Assembly: GCA_031266895.1 (NCBI GenBank)
Contig: JAISAD010000173.1
Span: forward strand, 1 to 14,765
DNA length: 14,765 nucleotides
From: Bacteroidales bacterium
Lineage (GTDB): Bacteria > Bacteroidota > Bacteroidia > Bacteroidales > WCHB1-69
Direction: 5' to 3'
How positions within the stretch are numbered: position 1 is the stretch's first letter; each line of letters begins with the position of its first letter. The notes below the pieces were generated by a model that searched no databases, was not told the origin of the DNA, and saw only the letters and a program-made list of their open reading frames with translations. Below, piece by piece: positions 7,556 through 13,465 of this stretch. The translations under genes were made by a program, and so were the position numbers.

Positions 7556-8183
7556 AATAGCTACAAATTTCAGTCAACCCGCACTCCTCACACTTGGGCT
7601 TTCGGGCAAGACAAACATAGCGACCATGTAAAATAAGCCAGTGGTGTGCTACAGGAATATCCTCTTGTGGGAGGTGTGCCACTAGTTGTTTTTCGGTTTC
7701 TAATGGTGTTTTTGCATTTTTCACAATACCCAGCCGGTTCGATACCCTGAAAACATGCGTATCTACCGCCATAGCAGGCTGGTTAAAAATGACCGACAGG
7801 ATAACGTTGGCACTCTTGCGACCTACTCCCGGCAAACTCTGTAATGCTTCCATATCTTGCGGCACTTTGCTGTTAAAATCACTCACCAATTTCTTCGATA
7901 AACCGCTCAAATGTTTGGCCTTATTATTGGGATAAGATACCGATTTAATATATTCAAACAACTCTTTTTCTGTAGCTTGTGCCATTTTTGCTGCGGTAGG
8001 ATATTGCTGAAACAGTTCTTTTGTAACCAGATTGACCCGTTTATCCGTGCATTGGGCTGATAAAACTACTGCCACGAGCAATTCAAAAGCACTGTGATAC
8101 TTTAGTTCGGAAGCGGCATTTGGATTATGCTCCTTAAAATAGCGAAGCAAAAAATCATATTTGTAGGTTAGTGAATTTTTCAT
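7539..8183 (-). CDS. nth: Endonuclease III (base-excision repair DNA glycosylase)
   Basis: This 214-residue DNA glycosylase/AP lyase removes oxidised pyrimidines from DNA. The helix-hairpin-helix LPGVGRKSANV contains the catalytic Lys123, and the catalytic Asp141 lies in AVDTHVFRVSNRLG. The C-terminal [4Fe-4S] site has the classic C-x6-C-x2-C-x5-C spacing with Cys191, 198, 201 and 207. Length agrees with the family (about 210 residues). The ATG (8183-8181) overlaps the TGA of the upstream glycosyltransferase gene as ATGA, which suggests translational coupling. It is the last gene of a three-gene minus-strand unit. No functional link between DNA repair and the two upstream genes is apparent. 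Confidence 0.96.
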   Translation of the reverse strand: MKNSLTYKYDFLLRYFKEHNPNAASELKYHSAFELLVAVVLSAQCTDKRVNLVTKELFQQYPTAAKMAQATEKELFEYIKSVSYPNNKAKHLSGLSKKLVSDFNSKVPQDMEALQSLPGVGRKSANVILSVIFNQPAMAVDTHVFRVSNRLGIVKNAKTPLETEKQLVAHLPQEDIPVAHHWLILHGRYVCLARKPKCEECGLTEICSYFQKEG

Positions 8184-9415
8184 TTTACAGGTTCTATTTT
8201 TTCTATTTCTTCATTTCTCAACTGTTGTTCGCGTACAAACAATGCTTCGCGTATCGTGGCCAATTGAGCTATGGACAGAGCGGCCAACTGCGTAATAGCA
8301 GGCGACCGCAGGTATGGCGGCTTGATGGCATGATACCACTGTATATTTTCCGCAAGACTTTGCAAATCATTATTTTGTGTTTTATTATGACGTTCTTTCA
8401 TGTATTGTAGAATACGTAATCCATCTGCATTGGCATGAAAAGCTCGCTCAAATTTGCTCGCTTCTCTAAAATTATTGCGCAACAATTGCCACAGATTAGG
8501 TTTGCCGGAGCGTTCCTGCACAAAATTGAAAAAGGGATGAGCAATGTCATATTTAAATAATTGGGGAATAAGTTGATAAGCCTCTCCGATTTCGCGAAAC
8601 AGGGAGTGATGGTAGATGGGATAACTTTCCCAGTGACCGGTTGCTCCTTTAATCATGGCGGGACCTGTGCCAAATTCTACCCTGTCGGAAAAGCGTGCGG
8701 CAGGATAGACCAATTCGCGATTGTAATTGCTAATAGGCGACATTTTGCGTAACTTTTGCAGCAGATAGAAATCTTCGCCGCTTTTTAACGGTGTAATACC
8801 TCTAATAATCCTCAAATTATTTACTCTCAATGCCATAGCAGAGCCAATAGCCGTAAAGGCGTAAGGTGACCCAATGCAAAACATATTCAATAGCCAGTTG
8901 CGCATATAAATTTCGTAACGCAGTATAGCTCTGTCTGCGCTCTCTTCACCAGTCAAACGGTGATAGTAGGGCACAGCAATAGCTGCTTTATTTTGCCGTT
9001 GGCTAAAATTATCACCAATAGAGGCAAAATAGTTTGGTTCGATAAGGGTATCGGCATCCAAACTAATTATAATATCCTGATTATTAGCTATATGTAATAT
9101 AGCGTCAAATAATATTTTACGCGCCCAACCTACGCCATAATTCTTTTTACTCCAGCCTTTTTGAGGCGAAGAACAATCTATTACATTGATTGTTAGGTTT
9201 TTATAATTTTGAAGCCATGCTAAAAGTTTTTGATTATGTTCACAAATTTCTCGTTTTTCGGGAATTTGCCACCACTCTTCAGGCTGATTGACGCAGACAA
9301 AAAAATGCACTATGTGATTATATTTTTGATTTTCAATGGCTTGTAAGGTTTTAGGCAGATAATCTAATTCATCTGTTGCCGGAATAGCCACATAAAGTGC
9401 AGGTAGTTGTTGCAT
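8180..9415 (-). CDS. GT-A fold (family 2-like) glycosyltransferase
   Basis: This 411-residue protein is probably a cytoplasmic GT-A glycosyltransferase that uses a nucleotide-sugar donor; donor and acceptor are unknown. It opens with a beta strand and IPATDELDYLPKTLQAIENQ, typical of the nucleotide-binding start of GT2 enzymes. The metal-binding DxD motif is DAD (120-122, in IIISLDADTLIEPNYF), and a likely catalytic acid motif GED lies at 213-215 (LKSGEDFYLLQKLRK). The C-terminal third (about 280-411) is helical, ends in a charged stretch, and matches nothing I can name. No membrane segment is evident. It starts 8 bases after the lipoprotein gene and overlaps nth by 4 bases. I assign the fold with good confidence and the specific function not at all. 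Confidence 0.8.
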   Translation of the reverse strand: MQQLPALYVAIPATDELDYLPKTLQAIENQKYNHIVHFFVCVNQPEEWWQIPEKREICEHNQKLLAWLQNYKNLTINVIDCSSPQKGWSKKNYGVGWARKILFDAILHIANNQDIIISLDADTLIEPNYFASIGDNFSQRQNKAAIAVPYYHRLTGEESADRAILRYEIYMRNWLLNMFCIGSPYAFTAIGSAMALRVNNLRIIRGITPLKSGEDFYLLQKLRKMSPISNYNRELVYPAARFSDRVEFGTGPAMIKGATGHWESYPIYHHSLFREIGEAYQLIPQLFKYDIAHPFFNFVQERSGKPNLWQLLRNNFREASKFERAFHANADGLRILQYMKERHNKTQNNDLQSLAENIQWYHAIKPPYLRSPAITQLAALSIAQLATIREALFVREQQLRNEEIEKIEPVK

Positions 9416-9423
9416 GCAAAAAT

Positions 9424-9837
9424 TTATTTCACCTTAACGTTAATTTCCATTATTTTTACTGTGTGGCGCGGATTGTTGGGGAAGAACCGGCCATACTCCA
9501 ACCGAATGATTGCTACACCCTTTTTTGTACCTGTAAAACTCCAGTACATTCGCGAAGCAGCGCCCACTATATCGGCTGGTGCTGTGAGTTCATAGCGTAT
9601 AGAAGTAGAGTCTATATTAGCAACTTTTTCCTTGTTTACCCATTCCCAGCGCATACCTGCAGAGGCGTTGGTCAACATTGATATTTCAAAAGTCTCACCC
9701 TTTTTTATGATAAAATTTTGATGTTCAACAAATATCTCATCCTCTTCATTTACATGAGATTGTACACTCGCTTGCTTTGCAGTCTTGCAATTCATCATTA
9801 AGCAGGAAACGAACAATAAAAGCAGTAATTTCTTCAT
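9424..9837 (-). CDS. Chagasin-like (inhibitor family I42) lipoprotein
   Basis: This 137-residue predicted lipoprotein has a basic, Leu-rich signal (residues 1-16) ending in a lipobox-like LMMNC, with Cys17 as the lipidated residue. Asn at -1 is not ideal. The rest resembles the chagasin/I42 family of cysteine-protease inhibitors, an all-beta fold with three exposed loops. The loop equivalents are NASAG (57-61, for NPTTG), VGAASR (91-96, for GxGG) and GRFFP (116-120, for RPW). All three depart from the canonical motifs, so inhibitory activity is uncertain; a general envelope role is the alternative. No acidic surface-export signal follows Cys17, which favours a periplasmic location. It is the first gene of the unit with the glycosyltransferase and nth. 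Confidence 0.72.
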   Translation of the reverse strand: MKKLLLLLFVSCLMMNCKTAKQASVQSHVNEEDEIFVEHQNFIIKKGETFEISMLTNASAGMRWEWVNKEKVANIDSTSIRYELTAPADIVGAASRMYWSFTGTKKGVAIIRLEYGRFFPNNPRHTVKIMEINVKVK

Positions 9838-9853
9838 TTTTTGTTTTGATTAG

Positions 9854-9880
9854 CAAATAATAACGGAGAACCGATACAAA
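9854..9880 (-). promoter_or_regulatory. Possible promoter of the lipoprotein-glycosyltransferase-nth unit
   Basis: On the minus strand a TTTG box (9880-9877) is followed after 14 bases by TATTATTTG (9862-9854), which resembles the TAnnTTTG -7 element with one extra base. It ends 16 bases upstream of the lipoprotein ATG. Because of the spacing irregularity this is only tentative. Confidence 0.28.
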
Positions 9881-9978
9881 TATTGTTTAAATAGAAAATT
9901 ATAGCTCATGATTCGCGGTTTTTTATGCATCTTATCAAAAAAAAATCATCTCTCTATCTGTAATTCAAAAATTTTATG

Positions 9979-9986
9979 GATATTTG
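9979..9986 (+). promoter_or_regulatory. Possible -7 element upstream of ftsX
   Basis: GATATTTG differs by one base from the TAnnTTTG consensus and ends 26 bases before the ftsX ATG at 10013, leaving a short leader. No matching -33 box is visible. It would drive the ftsX to truB gene run. Confidence 0.3.
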
Positions 9987-10012
9987 CAGCCTTAAAAACA
10001 GCTTGTAAAATA

Positions 10013-10897
10013 ATGAGTAAATATCCCGATTCTATAGATAAAATCACTAAGGCACGATTGCGATTTTCGGCTTTTGGCTCGGTGGTGAGTATTGCGTTAG
10101 CGGTATTTTTCATTGGCATGTTATCCTATATTGCCTTTTTTTCTTATAATTTTATCTCTAATATTTCTAAAAAAATAGAGTTGGAAATTCTTTTTTTTGC
10201 CGATGTAAAAGAGGCCGATATTGCCGCCTTTGAACAAAAAGTGAAATTGGAACCCTACATTGCTTTCTCACGCCTCTCTTCCAAACAGGAGAATACTCAA
10301 ACCGCTATCAAAGCAATTGGTAACGATTATACCGACATTATTTCCAACCCGATTAATGCTTCGGTGATTTTCAGCGTGCAAGCCGCCTATGCCAACAATG
10401 ATTCGCTGGCGGCAATAACGAAACGAATTAAGCGCAGTATGATGGTACAGGATATCCATTATCCCGATGTGCTGGTAACGGAGATACACAATAATTTTTT
10501 AACAATCCAGATGATTATTTTGGGATTATGTGCTCTCTTTATGCTCATTTCGCTGTTGCTGATTTCAAATTTTATCCGACTTCATATTTATGCTAAACGA
10601 TTCAATATCAAGAGTATGCTTCTGATAGGCGCTTCACGCACCTTTGTGCGCAAGCCGTTTTTATTGAAAGGTTTTATGCAGGGCGTATGGGGAGGCTTTT
10701 TTGCAGTATTGCTGCTTGGAGCCATGCTATGGCAAGGTAATTTGCTATTACCGGAATTTGTAGATTTTGGCAATATGTTATATGTATCCGGCATTTTGCT
10801 GGCTCTCTTCCTGTTTAGCATTTTATACACAGTATTAGCTTCTCTGGTTGCCGTAAACCGATATATCAAAATGAATAACGATCTTATACACCTATAA
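10013..10897 (+). CDS. ftsX: Cell division protein FtsX (ABC-transporter-like permease)
   Basis: This 294-residue inner-membrane protein is predicted to work with the ATPase FtsE to control peptidoglycan hydrolases at the division site. It has the FtsX topology: a short cytoplasmic N-terminus, membrane segment 1 (about 20-47), a periplasmic domain (about 48-160), and three more segments (about 163-187, 222-241, 256-280). The cytoplasmic loop MLLIGASRTFVRKPFLLKG (202-220) is a strong family signature. The ATG at 10013 gives MSKYPDSIDK; the frame is open back to 9908, but the extra 35 residues do not look like FtsX and cover the promoter-like site. ftsE is not adjacent, which is usual in Bacteroidetes. 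It is followed by the DUF3098 gene after 18 bases. Confidence 0.92.
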   Translation: MSKYPDSIDKITKARLRFSAFGSVVSIALAVFFIGMLSYIAFFSYNFISNISKKIELEILFFADVKEADIAAFEQKVKLEPYIAFSRLSSKQENTQTAIKAIGNDYTDIISNPINASVIFSVQAAYANNDSLAAITKRIKRSMMVQDIHYPDVLVTEIHNNFLTIQMIILGLCALFMLISLLLISNFIRLHIYAKRFNIKSMLLIGASRTFVRKPFLLKGFMQGVWGGFFAVLLLGAMLWQGNLLLPEFVDFGNMLYVSGILLALFLFSILYTVLASLVAVNRYIKMNNDLIHL

Positions 10898-10915
10898 ATT
10901 TTAAAAGAGAAAATC

Positions 10916-11230
10916 ATGGCGCAAATTATTAATGTAGAAAAGACGCAACAACACAAATCCACAAAACCTGTTTTGCAAGGCGAAGAAAAAAAAGAGCGGA
11001 AAGCACCGTTATTTAGAAAAACTAACTATATTCTAATGGTAGCGGGCGTAGTTATCCTCGCTATCGGTTATATATGTCTGTCGGGAGGCGGTTCGGAAGA
11101 CCCTGCTGTATTCAGCGAAAAGATTTTTGCTCCCCGTCGCTTAACTGTAGCTCCTATTCTAATGCTGTTGGGACTACTTATCGAAATTGTAGCCATTATG
11201 TATCATCCCAAACAAAAAATGGAGGCTTAA
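10916..11230 (+). CDS. DUF3098 small membrane protein
   Basis: This 104-residue inner-membrane protein belongs to the DUF3098 family, whose function is unknown. It has a charged, Lys/Glu-rich N-terminus (1-33), then FRKTNYILMVAGVVILAIGY as membrane segment 1 (about 36-56). A polar loop with GGGSEDPAVFSEKIFAPRR follows, then membrane segment 2 (about 77-96) and a short basic tail. The NYILM and APRR(L/I)TVAP features are typical of the family. It lies 18 bases from both ftsX and uppP. This position is widely conserved in Bacteroidetes, which suggests an envelope or division role, but that is only inferred from context. Confidence 0.88.
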   Translation: MAQIINVEKTQQHKSTKPVLQGEEKKERKAPLFRKTNYILMVAGVVILAIGYICLSGGGSEDPAVFSEKIFAPRRLTVAPILMLLGLLIEIVAIMYHPKQKMEA

Positions 11231-11248
11231 ACTACCCAAAACAAAATT

Positions 11249-12043
11249 ATGGAGTGGTTTGAAGCGCTAATTTTAGGGATTATTCAAGGATTAACCGAAT
11301 TTCTTCCTGTCAGCAGCAGCGGGCATTTAATTATAGGGAAAGAATTGCTGGGCATCGGTGCTACCGAAAATGTAGTGTTTGAGGTGGTGGTGCATGCTGC
11401 CACAGTGTTGAGTACTATTACGATACTGTGGCGCGAGATAGCCAAACTACTCGCCCAAACCCTGAAGTTTCAATGGAACGAAGAGACGCAATATGTGTGT
11501 AAAATTCTGCTTTCCATGATTCCGGTAATGATAGTAGGGTTCTGCTTTAAAGATAAGGTGGAAAGTCTGTTTGGTGAAGGCTTGATTCTGGTAGGCATTA
11601 TGTTATTGCTAACGGCTATATTGTTGTCATTCACCAAACTGGTAAGATTTAAAGAGCGTAAAAATATCGGTTTCGGCACGGCTTTCATTGTGGGTGTAGC
11701 ACAAGCTGTGGCGGTGTTGCCGGGTTTGTCGCGCTCAGGTACTACCATTGCTACAGGATTGTTGTTGGGTGTTAAAAAAGAACAAATGGCGCAATTTTCA
11801 TTTCTTATGGTGCTTGTTCCTATTTTGGGCGAGGCTTTTTTGAGTTTAATTGGTGGTGATTTTTCCGTAGCAGCATCGGGAATCCCCATATCGTCGCTGT
11901 TTTGCGGTTTTATTTCGGCATACGTGATCGGCCTGTTTGCCTGCCGCTTTATGATTGAGATGGTAAAACGTGCCAACCTGCTTTGGTTTGCCCTCTATTG
12001 CACTGTAGCCGGTCTCACAGCACTTATTTTCGGATTATGTTAA
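11249..12043 (+). CDS. uppP: Undecaprenyl-diphosphatase (bacitracin-resistance type)
   Basis: This 264-residue polytopic membrane enzyme dephosphorylates undecaprenyl diphosphate to recycle the lipid carrier for peptidoglycan and other glycans. Both catalytic motifs are intact: QGLTEFLPVSSSGH (13-26, including Glu17, Ser22-24 and His26) and LPGLSRSGTTIATG (157-170, including Arg162). Several hydrophobic segments follow the known arrangement, and the length matches the family (about 265-275). The gene overlaps truB by 7 bases at its 3' end, so both are surely on one transcript. Confidence 0.97.
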   Translation: MEWFEALILGIIQGLTEFLPVSSSGHLIIGKELLGIGATENVVFEVVVHAATVLSTITILWREIAKLLAQTLKFQWNEETQYVCKILLSMIPVMIVGFCFKDKVESLFGEGLILVGIMLLLTAILLSFTKLVRFKERKNIGFGTAFIVGVAQAVAVLPGLSRSGTTIATGLLLGVKKEQMAQFSFLMVLVPILGEAFLSLIGGDFSVAASGIPISSLFCGFISAYVIGLFACRFMIEMVKRANLLWFALYCTVAGLTALIFGLC

Positions 12044-12759
12044 ATAAAACTATTCACGATTTTCGTTTTATGTTGCCGCCTCTCTCGCCCAACCTTGAGG
12101 GCGATGTGCTGGTATTGGATAAACCGATAAAATGCACTTCGTTTGATTTGGTAAACAGAGTGAAAAACTATTTACGAAAAACCTGCAAGGTAAAGATAAA
12201 AGTGGGTCATGCCGGCACGCTCGACCCGCTGGCTTCTGGAGTATTGATTATCTGCATCGGTTCATTCACGAAAAAAATTGCTCACTATCAGGCACAGGAA
12301 AAGGAATATACCGGCACGTTTACGCTGGGGGCTACTACATTGAGTTTCGATCTGGAACAGCCTGTTGACGCCCGTTTCCCTTACGAACACATCACACTGG
12401 ATCTGGCGCAACAGATTGCCCAAACTTTTGTGGGCGAAATCGCACAAGTGCCACCGATCTATTCGGCGGTGCGCATTGCCGGACGGCGGGCTTTCAACTA
12501 CGCCCGTAATGGCCAAGAGGTGGAAATAGAACCTAAAAATATTACGATTTACAGCTTTGAAATCACCCGTTTTGCCCTGCCGGAAATTGACTTCAAGATA
12601 GTATGTTCCAAAGGTACTTACATTCGTTCCTTAGCCCGTGATTTCGGCTTGGCATTGAATAGCGGCGCACATCTTTCGGCGCTCAGGCGCACAAGAATTG
12701 GAGAATTTCGGGTGGAAGAAGCGATTCAACCAATAAAATTGGATCTGCCTGAAACATAA
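12037..12759 (+). CDS. truB: tRNA pseudouridine(55) synthase
   Basis: This 240-residue enzyme makes pseudouridine at position 55 of the tRNA T-loop. The catalytic segment GHAGTLDPLASGVL has the nucleophile Asp63. The active-site Tyr is in QVPPIYSAVRIAGRRAFNYA, and the conserved KGTYIRSLARDFG lies near residues 192-204. The protein ends soon after the catalytic domain and so lacks the PUA-type C-terminal extension seen in E. coli TruB, as is common in this phylum. The chosen start, ATG at 12037, overlaps uppP by 7 bases; the longer frame from 11983 would overlap uppP by 61 bases and has no family support. A start at 12070 is also possible. Confidence 0.95.
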   Translation: MLNKTIHDFRFMLPPLSPNLEGDVLVLDKPIKCTSFDLVNRVKNYLRKTCKVKIKVGHAGTLDPLASGVLIICIGSFTKKIAHYQAQEKEYTGTFTLGATTLSFDLEQPVDARFPYEHITLDLAQQIAQTFVGEIAQVPPIYSAVRIAGRRAFNYARNGQEVEIEPKNITIYSFEITRFALPEIDFKIVCSKGTYIRSLARDFGLALNSGAHLSALRRTRIGEFRVEEAIQPIKLDLPET

Positions 12760-12818
12760 AGGAATATAATTTGAAAATAGGAATATTTGAATTTTAATAA
12801 ATCAGTTGCACCGTGTCA

Positions 12819-13292
12819 ATGAAAATCAAACTGCTGTATATAGGCAAAGAAGATGCAGGCGTGTTTCACGAAGCTATACGGCAATATGTAGAAAAGCTCA
12901 GTCATTATATTGATTTTATGATGGAAAACATTCCCTATCGGAAGAATAGCGGCAAAAGTTTGACTGTGGAACAGCAGAAAATAAAAGAGGGGAAACTCTT
13001 TTTGAAACGGCTCGCTCCATCCGATTTTGTGGTGTTGCTGGATGAACGGGGGAGAGAATATTCCTCGCCGGGTTTTGCGCAATTGATTATTCAAAAACAA
13101 TTAAATGGTACTAAAAATCTCGTTTTTGTGATTGGCGGAGCTTTCGGATTTTCCGATGAGGTTTATCGGCGACAAAATGACAAAATTGCGCTTTCAAAGC
13201 TCACTTTTCCACATATTATGACGCGACTTCTCTTTGCTGAGCAACTTTATAGAGCCTTTTCTATCCTCAATAACGAGCCTTATCATCATTAA
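12819..13292 (+). CDS. rlmH: 23S rRNA (pseudouridine1915-N3)-methyltransferase
   Basis: This 157-residue SPOUT-class methyltransferase modifies pseudouridine 1915 in helix 69 of 23S rRNA. The family signatures are LDERGREYSS (74-83), FVIGGAFGFSDEV (103-115, the AdoMet-binding trefoil-knot loop) and the conserved end LSKLTFPHIMTRLLFAEQLY and NEPYHH. The length is exactly that of the family. The ATG at 12819 gives MKIKLL and is preferred over the GTG at 12813. It follows truB after 59 bases and may have its own weak promoter in the AT-rich gap. Its stop codon lies in the loop of a strong hairpin. Confidence 0.96.
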   Translation: MKIKLLYIGKEDAGVFHEAIRQYVEKLSHYIDFMMENIPYRKNSGKSLTVEQQKIKEGKLFLKRLAPSDFVVLLDERGREYSSPGFAQLIIQKQLNGTKNLVFVIGGAFGFSDEVYRRQNDKIALSKLTFPHIMTRLLFAEQLYRAFSILNNEPYHH

Positions 13293-13307
13293 ACTGATGA
13301 CAAGGCT
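13276..13307 (+). terminator. 12-bp hairpin spanning the rlmH stop codon
   Basis: AGCCTTATCATC (13276-13287) pairs with GATGACAAGGCT (13296-13307) at 11 of 12 positions around an 8-base loop. The rlmH TAA (13290-13292) sits in that loop. The sequence after the stem is A-rich (AAAAATATT), not a U-tract, so it may act as a 3'-end stabilising or processing structure rather than a classical terminator. It marks the likely end of the ftsX to rlmH run. Confidence 0.5.
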
Positions 13308-13369
13308 AAAAATATTGCATTGATATTCAGTTGATTAATATTATTTAGAAAAAGAAATAGCAAAAGGTA

Positions 13370-13399
13370 TTGTCAGTATCATTTATTTTTGTATTTTTG
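13370..13399 (+). promoter_or_regulatory. Bacteroidetes promoter for the C10 protease gene
   Basis: TTG (13370-13372, preceded by A) lies 19 bases upstream of TATTTTTG (13392-13399). This fits the Bacteroidetes TTTG ... TAnnTTTG arrangement and is the best-formed promoter in the window. Transcription would begin near 13406, leaving a leader of about 60 bases rich in A, with no obvious Shine-Dalgarno sequence. Confidence 0.55.
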
Positions 13400-13465
13400 A
13401 ACCCTCAAAAATAACTATAAAAACAAAGTAAATAAAAGTCATTAACAAAAATAACAGATTCAAAA

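Noticed and set aside
8171..8410. Small plus-strand open frame at the nth/glycosyltransferase junction
   Set aside because: It is antisense to two real genes and is dominated by Phe, Tyr and Leu from reversed codons.
9908..10012. N-terminal extension of ftsX from the ATG at 9908
   Set aside because: The 35 extra residues do not resemble FtsX, are derived from AT-rich intergenic sequence, and overlap the promoter-like site. The ATG at 10013 gives a normal N-terminus.
11470..11976. 168-residue open frame antisense to uppP
   Set aside because: It is fully covered by the well-supported uppP gene. The translation is rich in Pro, Asn and Ser, as expected for the reverse of a membrane protein, and shows no domain.
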